In this document: positions 7,423 to 13,406 of the stretch, one piece after another
Layout of the letters: every line of letters starts with the position of its first letter
Numbering within the stretch: the stretch's first letter is position 1
Origin: GCA-003244245 sp036501085
Lineage (GTDB): Bacteria > Actinomycetota > Actinomycetes > Mycobacteriales > Pseudonocardiaceae
Length of the DNA stretch: 16,230 nt
Reading direction: 5' to 3'
Assembly: GCA_036501085.1 (NCBI GenBank)
Contig: DASYAZ010000143.1
Coordinates: 1-16,230, forward strand
The notes under the pieces: model-generated
The model's input: only the letters and a program-made list of their open reading frames with translations
What the model was told of the DNA's origin: nothing
The model's database searches: none
Translations under genes and position numbers: made by a program

Positions 7423-8435
7423 TCCCCGCCGCCCGAGCCACCGATGGCGATCATGCGCTGCACCGCACCCCGAGCGCGCTCGGCGATCTCGGCCGGGACG
7501 GTCACCTCATCGACACCTTCGCGCAGCGAGCGCAACAATGCCGCCGGAGTGATCATCTTCATGTAGCGGCAGGACGCCCGGTCGTTGACCGCCTGGAACT
7601 CGACCCCCGGAGCCGCGAGGCGGAGCTGGTGCAGCATGCCGACCTCGGTGGCCACCAGGACCTTGCGGGCCCCGGTCTGTTGGGCGGCCTGGAGCATGCC
7701 GCCGGTGGACAGGATCCGGACCCGCTCGGCGGGCACGGCACCGGCGCCGGCCAGGTACAGCGCGCTGGTAGCGCAGCCGCATTCCGGGTGGATGTAAAGC
7801 TCGGCCTCGGGCACCGCGGCCGCCTTCGCGGCGAGCTGGGAACCGTTGATTCCCGCATGCACATGGCACTCCCCGGCCCAGACGTGCAGGTTCGCCCGGC
7901 CGGTGACTCGCTTGACGTGCGCGCCGAGATACTGGTCCGGCAGGAACAGCACCGCACGCTGCGCCGGGATCGACTCGACGACCTCCACGGCGTTCGACGA
8001 GGTGCAGCAGATGTCGGTCTCGGCCTTGACCTCGGCCGTGGTGTTCACATACGACACCACGACCGCGCCGGGATGCTCCGCCTTCCACGCGCGCAGCTGC
8101 TCGGCGTCGATGGACTCGGCCAGCGAGCAGCCGGCCCGCGCATCCGGGATGAGCACCGTCTTGCCCGGAGCGAGGATCTTCGCGGTCTCGGCCATGAAGT
8201 GCACCCCGCAGAAGACGATCGTGCTCGCCGCGCTCTGGGCGGCGATCCGGGACAGCGCCAGGGAGTCCCCGACGTGGTCGGCCACGTCCTGGATCTCGGG
8301 CACCTGGTAGTTGTGCGCAAGCAGCACCGCGTCACGTTGCCGGGCGAACTCGCGCACCTCCTCGCACCAGGCCCGATCCAGCTCCGGCCCGGAGCGGCCG
8401 GCGGGGGTCCGCTCCGGTACGGCGGTAGCGGCCAT
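7419..8435 (-). CDS. nadA: Quinolinate synthase
   Basis: The 338-residue [4Fe-4S] enzyme condenses iminoaspartate with dihydroxyacetone phosphate to quinolinate. Three cysteines sit where the cluster ligands are expected: C103 in AGCSLAES, C190 in WAGECHVH and C289 in RASCRYMKM. Their spacing of 87 and 99 residues is close to that of E. coli NadA. LLAHNYQ near residue 38 is also typical. The ATG at 8435 follows a strong AAGGAGGC ribosome binding site (8439-8446). It is the first gene of nadA-nadB-nadC and diverges from nrtR, whose product is the likely repressor. Both later genes overlap by 4 nt, so this start sets translation for the operon. Confidence 0.97.
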   Translation of the reverse strand: MAATAVPERTPAGRSGPELDRAWCEEVREFARQRDAVLLAHNYQVPEIQDVADHVGDSLALSRIAAQSAASTIVFCGVHFMAETAKILAPGKTVLIPDARAGCSLAESIDAEQLRAWKAEHPGAVVVSYVNTTAEVKAETDICCTSSNAVEVVESIPAQRAVLFLPDQYLGAHVKRVTGRANLHVWAGECHVHAGINGSQLAAKAAAVPEAELYIHPECGCATSALYLAGAGAVPAERVRILSTGGMLQAAQQTGARKVLVATEVGMLHQLRLAAPGVEFQAVNDRASCRYMKMITPAALLRSLREGVDEVTVPAEIAERARGAVQRMIAIGGSGGGE

Positions 8436-8438
8436 GTC

Positions 8439-8480
8439 GCCTCCTTCTTCGCCAGCACCACGGCCAGCACCACTGCTGGC
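8439..8480 (-). promoter_or_regulatory. nadA leader: Shine-Dalgarno, tandem repeat and hairpin
   Basis: Between nadA and the divergent promoter the plus strand shows an 11-bp direct repeat, GCCAGCACCAC, at 8451-8461 and 8463-8473. The second copy continues into GCCAGCA/TGCTGGC (8463-8469 and 8474-8480), a 7-bp stem with a 4-nt loop. On the nadA transcript this hairpin would precede the AAGGAGGC site. Unlike several neighbours, nadA has a real leader. Confidence 0.55.
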
Positions 8481-8501
8481 CCTGCACTGTCGCTGTTCCC
8501 G

Positions 8502-8524
8502 GTTTTCGCCTTACAATCGAAAAC
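8502..8524. promoter_or_regulatory. Palindromic operator over the nrtR -10; candidate NrtR site
   Basis: GTTTTCG (8502-8508) and CGAAAAC (8518-8524) form a perfect inverted repeat with a 9-nt spacer, ending at the base before the nrtR GTG. The spacer and right arm hold TACAAT (8512-8517), a near-perfect -10 that would start transcription at the GTG. A protein bound here would block nrtR and could affect divergent nadA. NrtR repressors are known to bind palindromes near nad genes and often near their own. That this is the NrtR site is inference from position. Confidence 0.7.
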
Positions 8525-9253
8525 GTGAATAATAACAGTGTCGGGCTGGCGGTGCACGAGGTTCTCGCCGCAGTGCTGCAGGTCCGCGACGGGCAACTGC
8601 AGGTGTTGCTGTGGCAACGCGGCATCGAGCCCGACCTCGGGCGCTGGGCGCTGCCGGGTGGCCGGCTGGGCACCAGCGAGGACGTCCAGACCTCGGTGCT
8701 GCGCCAGCTCGCCGAGAAAGTGGACGTCCGCGAGGTGGCACATGTGGAGCAACTGCAGGTGTTCAGTGCGCCGGATCGGATGCCGCGCCAGCGCACGGTG
8801 GCCACGGCGTTCCTCGGCCTGGTGCCGTGCGTGGCCGATCCCGTGGTGCCGCCCGACACCGCCTGGCAGCCGGTGACCGAGGCCCTGCGCGGTTCCCCGC
8901 GCACCGCCTTCGATCACGGTCTGATCGTGCGCCGGGCCCGGGAGCGGCTGCGCGCGAAGCTGTCCTACACCAACCTCGGATTTGCGCTGGCCCCACCGGA
9001 GTTCACCATCTCGGCGCTGCGCGGGCTCTACTCCTCAGCGCTCGGACACCGGGTGTCGGCGACCAACCTGCAGCGGGTGCTGGCGCGGCGCGGCGTGCTG
9101 ATCCCGGCCGGCGGGACCGCGCCGCCGGGGCCCTCTGGGGGCCGGCCGGCTGCGCTGTACCGCTTCGCCGACCGTGACATGCGGGTCACCGATCCCTTCG
9201 CCGTGTTGCGGCCACCAGAGCCCGGACCGCCGGCAGATGAGCCGCCCATTTAG
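8525..9253 (+). CDS. nrtR: Nudix-related transcriptional regulator of NAD synthesis, NrtR family
   Basis: The 242-residue protein has an N-terminal Nudix fold (about 10-145) and a C-terminal winged-helix DNA-binding domain (about 152-215, GFALAPPEFTISALRGLY then a recognition region around VSATNLQRVL). The Nudix box at 46-68 keeps G-x5-E-x7-R but has Q-L-A-E-K in place of the REUxEE core. This loss of catalytic glutamates is typical of NrtR, which senses ADP-ribose or NAD-related ligands instead of hydrolysing them. It is divergent from nadABC, the usual target. The GTG start abuts a palindrome and a -10, so the mRNA is probably leaderless and autoregulated. The corresponding M. tuberculosis gene beside nadA is Rv1593c. 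The C-terminus is a proline-rich tail. Confidence 0.9.
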   Translation: MNNNSVGLAVHEVLAAVLQVRDGQLQVLLWQRGIEPDLGRWALPGGRLGTSEDVQTSVLRQLAEKVDVREVAHVEQLQVFSAPDRMPRQRTVATAFLGLVPCVADPVVPPDTAWQPVTEALRGSPRTAFDHGLIVRRARERLRAKLSYTNLGFALAPPEFTISALRGLYSSALGHRVSATNLQRVLARRGVLIPAGGTAPPGPSGGRPAALYRFADRDMRVTDPFAVLRPPEPGPPADEPPI

Positions 9254-9271
9254 CGGTTTTGCACGCGGCGT

Positions 9272-9284
9272 CGTAACGTTTACG
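9272..9284 (+). promoter_or_regulatory. -10 element within a 5-3-5 palindrome before the LON gene
   Basis: CGTAA and TTACG flank CGT at 9272-9284. TAACGT (9274-9279) fits the TANNNT -10 pattern and ends 6 nt before the GTG at 9286. This suggests a separate leaderless promoter for the LON gene, only about 20 nt after the nrtR stop. Confidence 0.4.
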
Positions 9285-9285
9285 T

Positions 9286-9954
9286 GTGGTCGAGACTGTC
9301 CCGCTGTTCCCGCTGGGCACTGTGTTGCTTCCGGGTGCATCGCTTCCGCTGCATATCTTCGAACCCCGCTACCGCCAGCTGACCATCGATCTGGTGACCG
9401 GTGCCATACCGGGGAGAAGCTTCGGGGTAATCGCCGTCAAGCAAGGTCTGGACTCGGTGGAGGAGACCCACGACATCGGCTGCACCGCGCTACTGCGGGA
9501 GGCCCGCAGGCTGTCTGATGGCCGCTTCGACATCGTCACCCGCGGCGAGCGGCGGTTCCGGTTACTCGATATCGACAACACCTCGGCGCCTTACCTGATC
9601 GGCAGTATCGAGTGGGTTCCCGATGACGAGCCGGCGGCAGAGCAATCGATGCTCCTGCCGGTGCTGAGCCGCTCGGCTCGGGAGGCTCATCGGGAGTACT
9701 GCTGTGCAGCGTGGCAGCACGGAGAGTGGGAAGAACCCAAGGACGACGTCGACATCGCCATGCTGGCCCACCTGCTCGCCGCGGACTGCCTGCTGACCCT
9801 GGAGGACCGGCAGGCCTTACTCGAGGAACGCGATCCGGTGGTCCGGCTACGCCTGGTGCGCGCCCTGCTGGTGCGGGAAGCGACCTTTCTGCGCGCGCTA
9901 CGCGCAGTACCTGTCCCGCTGAATCAATTCGCGGTCAAGACCAGCCAAAACTGA
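9286..9954 (+). CDS. LON peptidase substrate-binding domain-containing protein
   Basis: The 222-residue cytosolic protein begins PLFPLGTVLLPGASLPLHIFEPRYRQL (about 6-32), a hallmark of the LON N-terminal domain. It contains no AAA+ ATPase or Lon protease domain. GERRFRLL (about 87-94) and the helical C-terminal half also match stand-alone LON proteins. These are thought to bind substrates or partners; the partner is unknown. It follows nrtR by 32 nt with its own putative promoter and ends 4 nt from the convergent DUF2567 gene. In the M. tuberculosis order the equivalent slot holds Rv1592c, an unrelated lipase. Confidence 0.9.
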   Translation: MVETVPLFPLGTVLLPGASLPLHIFEPRYRQLTIDLVTGAIPGRSFGVIAVKQGLDSVEETHDIGCTALLREARRLSDGRFDIVTRGERRFRLLDIDNTSAPYLIGSIEWVPDDEPAAEQSMLLPVLSRSAREAHREYCCAAWQHGEWEEPKDDVDIAMLAHLLAADCLLTLEDRQALLEERDPVVRLRLVRALLVREATFLRALRAVPVPLNQFAVKTSQN

Positions 9955-9958
9955 TCAT

Positions 9959-10510
9959 TCAGGCCGAACCGGTGCCCAGATCCTCCGCACCGTTCCACGC
10001 GGTTGCCAGGCTGTAGGCCACAGCAATCCCGAAAGGCTGCCCGACGACCACCCAGGCCGATTCCAATACCGGGGCACGCGGGAACGGCACGCCGATGCTC
10101 GCCAGCTCGGGATAATCGGCGGCAACCAGCCATAGCCCGATACGCATGGCGAGTAACCCCCCGATCACCGAGCCGAGCACCGCGGCAATCAGCACGAGCG
10201 GACCACGCCGCCGCCGAAATAGCCATAATGCGGCACCGATCAGCAGGCCGGTGGCCAATCCGAGAAGCAGGAACGTCGCCGTGTCGTCGAAGCGGTGCTC
10301 ACTCTGCCCGACGAAGGGCAGCACGCCATCCGGTGTCGGAGCACCCGCGGTCCGCGCGACGTACTCCGGCGGCGCTAGCCAGGACCACAAGGCTCCCAGT
10401 GGAAGGCCCAGCACTGCCACCACACCCAGCACACCGATGGCGGACACCAGATCGGCCCGGGATACCGGCGCAGCTCGCCGCGCGGGCGCCGGTTGGAGCT
10501 CAACCTGCAC
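9959..10510 (-). CDS. DUF2567 family membrane protein
   Basis: The 183-residue protein has four predicted membrane helices: LVSAIGVLGVVAVLGLPLGA, ATFLLLGLATGLLIGAALWL, LVLIAAVLGSVIGGLLAMRI and a last one around AWVVVGQPFGIAVAYSLAT. WSWLAPPEYVA between the first two fits DUF2567, whose function is unknown. The frame is open far upstream inside bioB, but the GTG at 10510, 5 nt after the bsaP stop and preceded by GGAG, gives a family-like N-terminus. GTG 10552, overlapping bsaP, is the alternative. It corresponds in position to Rv1591, third gene after bioB. A link to biotin transport or membrane modification is only positional. Confidence 0.82.
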   Translation of the reverse strand: MQVELQPAPARRAAPVSRADLVSAIGVLGVVAVLGLPLGALWSWLAPPEYVARTAGAPTPDGVLPFVGQSEHRFDDTATFLLLGLATGLLIGAALWLFRRRRGPLVLIAAVLGSVIGGLLAMRIGLWLVAADYPELASIGVPFPRAPVLESAWVVVGQPFGIAVAYSLATAWNGAEDLGTGSA

Positions 10511-10515
10511 CCCGC

Positions 10516-10701
10516 TCAGCTCCGCCCCGGGTGAGATCCGTGCGCGCTGCACCGGGCCGACCAGCCGGCCGGCATCACCTGGACCACCATCCGGCGGGCG
10601 CATTCCGGGCAGAACCGGGGGGGTTCCAGCTCCCGGCGACGGGCACAGCCGGCGTGCTCCCCGTCCCCTGCCGGAGATCCGCAGTCCTCGCAGAACCTCA
10701 C
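10516..10701 (-). CDS. bsaP: Biotin synthase auxiliary protein BsaP
   Basis: This 61-residue protein has six cysteines: C4 and C7 (FCEDC), C19, C31 and C34 (FCPEC), and C51, with H54 nearby. Two CxxC knuckles suggest metal or Fe-S binding. Its GTG overlaps the bioB stop as GTGA, so it is translationally coupled to biotin synthase. The position matches Rv1590 of M. tuberculosis, reported as an actinobacterial protein needed for BioB activity, probably by supporting its sacrificial iron-sulfur cluster. Assignment rests on size, cysteine pattern and place. Confidence 0.85.
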   Translation of the reverse strand: MRFCEDCGSPAGDGEHAGCARRRELEPPRFCPECARRMVVQVMPAGWSARCSAHGSHPGRS

Positions 10702-11714
10702 AGCGTGGGGCCCAACGCCTTGATCGGCATGCGCAGCTCCGCGAGCATCGCCAGATCTTCGTGGGCGGGCCGGCCGAGGTTGGTGAGGTAGTTGCCCACG
10801 ATGATCGCGTTGATGCCGCCGAGCATGCCCCGCTCGGCACCCAGGTCACCGAGGGTGAGCTCGCGACCTCCGGCGAAGCGCAGGATGGTGCGGGGCAGCG
10901 CGAACCGGAACGCCGCGACGGTCTTAAGCGCCTCGGGGCCCTCCACCACGTCATAGCGCTCGTACGGGGTGCCCGGCTGCGGGATCAGGAAGTTCATCGG
11001 CACCTCATCGGGGTCCAGCGAGGCGAGCTGCGCGGCGAGCTCGGCGCGCTGCGCCACCGTCTCCCCCATACCGATGATGCCGCCGCAGCAGACTTCCATG
11101 CCCGCGTCGCGCACCATCTGCAGCGTCGCGTACCGCTGCTCCCAGGTGTGCGTGCTCACCACGGCCGGGAAGTGCGACCGCGCGGTCTCCAGGTTGTGGT
11201 TGTAACGATGCACGCCCATCGCGGCCAGTTCGTCCACCTGGTCCTGGGTGAGCATGCCCAGCGAGCAGGCGATGTTGAGATGCGCGGTGTCCGGCTCGGC
11301 GTTGATCGCCTCGATACCCGCTTTGACCTGCGACATCAGCCGCCGGTCCGGGCCGCGGACCGCGGCCACGATGCAGAACTCGGTCGCCCCGGTGGCCGCG
11401 GTCTGCTTGGCAGCCTCGACCAACCCGGGGATGTCCAGCCATACCGCGCGCACCGGTGAGGTGAACTGACCGGACTGCGAGCAGAAGTGGCAGTCCTCCG
11501 GGCAACCGCCGGTCTTGACGCTCACGATGCCCTCGACCTCGACCTCCGGGCCGCACCAGCGCATCCGCACCTCGTGGGCGAGCCCGAGCAGCTCTTCGAG
11601 CCGGTCCTCGCCCAACTGCAATACCTCGAGAATCTGCTGTTCCGGGAGCCCCGCTCCCTGCCCCAATACCCGTTCTCGGGCGATGGCGAGCACATCGACC
11701 TGCGGCCGGGTCAC
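10698..11714 (-). CDS. bioB: Biotin synthase
   Basis: The 338-residue radical SAM enzyme inserts sulfur into dethiobiotin to make biotin. The [4Fe-4S] motif C-x3-C-x2-C is at C71, C75 and C78 (GGCPEDCHFCSQ). The [2Fe-2S] ligands correspond to C114, C150, C209 and R279. YNHNLET (171-177) and the substrate region near IPQPGTP are intact. The GTG at 11714 has the strong site GAGGAG (11721-11726) 6 nt upstream. No bioA, bioD or bioF is in the window. bioB leads a three-gene run with bsaP and the DUF2567 gene, so the sulfur-insertion step appears separately regulated from the rest of the pathway. Confidence 0.97.
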   Translation of the reverse strand: MTRPQVDVLAIARERVLGQGAGLPEQQILEVLQLGEDRLEELLGLAHEVRMRWCGPEVEVEGIVSVKTGGCPEDCHFCSQSGQFTSPVRAVWLDIPGLVEAAKQTAATGATEFCIVAAVRGPDRRLMSQVKAGIEAINAEPDTAHLNIACSLGMLTQDQVDELAAMGVHRYNHNLETARSHFPAVVSTHTWEQRYATLQMVRDAGMEVCCGGIIGMGETVAQRAELAAQLASLDPDEVPMNFLIPQPGTPYERYDVVEGPEALKTVAAFRFALPRTILRFAGGRELTLGDLGAERGMLGGINAIIVGNYLTNLGRPAHEDLAMLAELRMPIKALGPTL

Positions 11715-11772
11715 GCGCTACTCCTCTCGACGGCGGGTGTCCCGGCCAGTCTGCCGCACGGTCCGCCGCGAC

Positions 11773-11991
11773 TCAGCCGGCGGCTGCGTTGCGGAGCCAG
11801 GCGGCGACTTCGCCCATCTTGGTGCTGACCAGCCCGGCCTGCTCGGGTGCGACGAGAATGTGCCTGCCCTTCGAGTCGATGATCAACACGTTCGGCATCC
11901 GCAGGACCACGGTGACCGGTCCGGCAGCACCGTTGGCCGGGATGTCCCAGGTCTTCTCGACCAGCATCTCGCTCATGTTCTTCCGCTTCAT
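11773..11991 (-). CDS. Small conserved-looking protein of unknown function (about 72 aa)
   Basis: I do not recognise the family. The protein starts with a basic MKRKN and continues with alternating hydrophobic residues (PVTVVLRMPNVLIIDSKGRH) suggesting a small beta sheet. It ends in a helix (STKMGEVAAWLRNAAAG). The start is uncertain: ATG 12000 lacks a ribosome binding site, ATG 11991 has GGAG three bases upstream, and ATG 11976 has GGAAG. A TTGCAA/TATGGA pair (12023-12018, 12001-11996; 16-bp gap) could be a promoter and would favour 11976. It diverges from the HTH regulator gene, so it may be a third partner of that system. It lies 58 nt upstream of bioB on the same strand. Confidence 0.65.
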   Translation of the reverse strand: MKRKNMSEMLVEKTWDIPANGAAGPVTVVLRMPNVLIIDSKGRHILVAPEQAGLVSTKMGEVAAWLRNAAAG

Positions 11992-12015
11992 CGGCTCCAT
12001 ACCCGAACACTCAAA

Positions 12016-12060
12016 CATTGCAAGTGGCGCAAGCAATGACGCGATCGTGTGATGCGATCG
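12016..12060. promoter_or_regulatory. Divergent control region with dyad and direct repeats
   Basis: CATTGC (12016-12021) and GCAATG (12033-12038) form a 6-11-6 inverted repeat with a nested TTGC/GCAA dyad (12018-12021 and 12029-12032). Next come two GCGATCG copies at 12041-12047 and 12054-12060, 13 bp apart. They lie between the small minus-strand gene and the HTH gene, and are candidate operators for the HTH protein. Confidence 0.5.
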
Positions 12061-12074
12061 GGCCTGCTGTGGTG

Positions 12075-12080
12075 CATAGT
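12075..12080 (+). promoter_or_regulatory. Putative -10 element of the HTH regulator gene
   Basis: CATAGT ends 7 nt before the ATG at 12088, the same leaderless geometry as hisD, nrtR and the LON gene. The first base departs from TANNNT. No Shine-Dalgarno sequence is present before the ATG. Confidence 0.35.
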
Positions 12081-12087
12081 GCGCGCC

Positions 12088-12936
12088 ATGCCCGGTAATC
12101 CGCACACCTCGGTCCGGTCCCGGCAGGTCGCCGCCGAGCTGCGCTTGTTGCGCGAGCAGGCGGGGCTCTCCGGCGCGGAGGTCGCCAAGCGGATGGGCAT
12201 GTCCCCCAGCAAGATCAGCCGGATCGAGACCGGCAACAGCGGCCTGCAGATCGAGGACGTCGCGGCCTTGCTGGGGTTGTACCAGGTGCCGGCCTCCACC
12301 CGGGACGAGTTGCTCGACCTGGTCCGCCGGTCCGAGGAACGCGGCTGGTGGACCCGCCAGCCCGGCCTCCCCCAGCTGTGGCGCAGCCTCATCGACTTCG
12401 AAGCCAAGGCCACCCGGGTGCAGAATTACGAGGCACTAGTGGTGCCGGGGCTGCTGCAGACCGCCGAGTACGCGCGGGCGATCATCCAGGGCGTCGAGCC
12501 GACGATCTCCGAGGCCGAACTATATAATCTGGTGGCTGCGCGGATGGCCCGCCAGGCCCTGTTGGCCCGAGCCACTGCACCGCAATTCTTCGCAGTGGTG
12601 GACGAGGGCGCATTGCGTCGCCCGGTCGGCGAACCCGGGGTGATGCAACGCCAATTGCACCATCTGCAGGGCGCCGCCGAGCAACCGCACGTAACGCTGC
12701 GCGTGGTGCCTCTGGCGGCCGGCGCGCACGCCGGACTGCGCGGACCATTCGTGATTCTGGAGTTCGCCGAGGAGCCAGCCCTAGTCTTCGTAGAGAATCA
12801 CGACACCGGGCTAATCCTGGAGGAAGAGGCCGATCTGGCAGCTTACCGGCTGGCGCTGGGGACTATCCTGCACGCAGCCCTTGCACCCGCTGCAACAACC
12901 GAACTGATCACCCAGATCGCTGCCGAACTCGGCTGA
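12088..12936 (+). CDS. XRE-family HTH regulator with DUF5753 domain (WhiJ/AbaA-like)
   Basis: The 282-residue protein has an N-terminal Xre/Cro helix-turn-helix at about 12-68 (VAAELRLLREQAGLSGAEVA then MSPSKISRIETG). A DUF5753 domain follows, about 95-275, starting at LWRSLIDFEAKATRVQNYE and including VVPGLLQTAEYARA. This layout matches the large actinobacterial WhiJ-like family, in which the regulator works with a small DUF397 protein encoded next to it. The DUF397 gene follows after 46 nt. The ATG at 12088 gives the family-typical start; ATG 12049 would add 13 atypical residues. Members affect development or antibiotic production in Streptomyces; the targets here are unknown. Confidence 0.93.
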   Translation: MPGNPHTSVRSRQVAAELRLLREQAGLSGAEVAKRMGMSPSKISRIETGNSGLQIEDVAALLGLYQVPASTRDELLDLVRRSEERGWWTRQPGLPQLWRSLIDFEAKATRVQNYEALVVPGLLQTAEYARAIIQGVEPTISEAELYNLVAARMARQALLARATAPQFFAVVDEGALRRPVGEPGVMQRQLHHLQGAAEQPHVTLRVVPLAAGAHAGLRGPFVILEFAEEPALVFVENHDTGLILEEEADLAAYRLALGTILHAALAPAATTELITQIAAELG

Positions 12937-12982
12937 ACTCACGGGCGCGAAGGGCCGAACGAGCACTGGAGAGGAGCCCGGG

Positions 12983-13252
12983 ATGCCTGCGCTGGACCTC
13001 AGCGGCGCCCGCTGGCACAAGAGCAGCCGCAGCACCAATAACGCAAACTGCGTCGAGGTCGCCTTCCTCGACGGCGCCCGCTGGCACAAGAGCAGCCGCA
13101 GCAGTGATAACGCGAACTGCGTCGAGGTGGCCTTCGCCGGCCCGGTGGTCGCGCTGCGCGACTCCAAGAACCCCGCCGGCAGCGTGCTGGCACTCCCCCC
13201 GCACGCCTGGGCCGCCTTCACCGCCGCCCTGCGCACCGATAATTTCCGCTGA
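12983..13252 (+). CDS. DUF397 protein with internal duplication
   Basis: The 89-residue protein is a DUF397 member, the small partner of WhiJ-like regulators (BldB-related). A normal member is about 60-65 residues with W-x-KSSxS-NCVEVA, then VALRDSKNPAGSVL and a tryptophan-containing C-terminal helix. Here the KSS-NCVEVA part occurs twice, residues 8-30 and 31-53, with W11/C23 and W34/C46. The second copy plus the C-terminus is a complete domain; the first is extra. GGAGAGGAG (12968-12976) is a strong ribosome binding site. The preceding regulator gene is 46 nt upstream in the same direction, so both are likely co-transcribed. DUF397 proteins are thought to bind and modulate the HTH partner. 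Confidence 0.93.
   Translation: MPALDLSGARWHKSSRSTNNANCVEVAFLDGARWHKSSRSSDNANCVEVAFAGPVVALRDSKNPAGSVLALPPHAWAAFTAALRTDNFR
13004..13141 (+). repeat. 69-bp tandem duplication inside the DUF397 gene
   Basis: Copy one (13004-13072) and copy two (13073-13141) are adjacent and in frame. By eye 61 of 69 positions are identical and the first 31 bases match exactly. The differences lie in the linker and the end of the unit. The duplication adds 23 codons and looks recent. Confidence 0.9.
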
Positions 13253-13275
13253 GCCAACCCCCCGAGTCGGCGCGC

Positions 13276-13335
13276 CGTGAGCTCGACAGGGCTGACGTCG
13301 GGACGAGCGGCAATGTCGGCGACGTCGAGTTCACG
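13276..13335. repeat. Imperfect 12-bp inverted repeat between convergent genes
   Basis: CGTGAGCTCGAC (13276-13287) and GTCGAGTTCACG (13324-13335) pair at 11 of 12 positions around a 36-nt loop. The loop and right arm also hold a GACGTCG direct repeat (13294-13300, 13321-13327). It lies between the ends of the DUF397 and Fic genes. A role as a bidirectional transcription barrier is possible, but there is no T-tract. The rest of 13253-13406 shows nothing clear. Confidence 0.45.
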
Positions 13336-13406
13336 ACACCGCGGGACGCGCGAACGGGCACAGCAACCGGCGGCGCCTACGGCTAAGAGCAGCCTGCTCG
13401 ACCTGG

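Noticed and set aside
7629..8528. Plus-strand frame opposite nadA running into the nrtR region
   Set aside because: It is antisense to nadA, overlaps the operator and start of nrtR, and has shadow-type composition.
9955..9958. Terminator between LON and DUF2567 genes
   Set aside because: The convergent stops are only 4 nt apart and no stem-loop was found there.
10146..11459. 437-codon plus-strand frame opposite bioB, bsaP and the DUF2567 gene
   Set aside because: Three coupled minus-strand genes with clear motifs explain this region. The product is repetitive and without domains.
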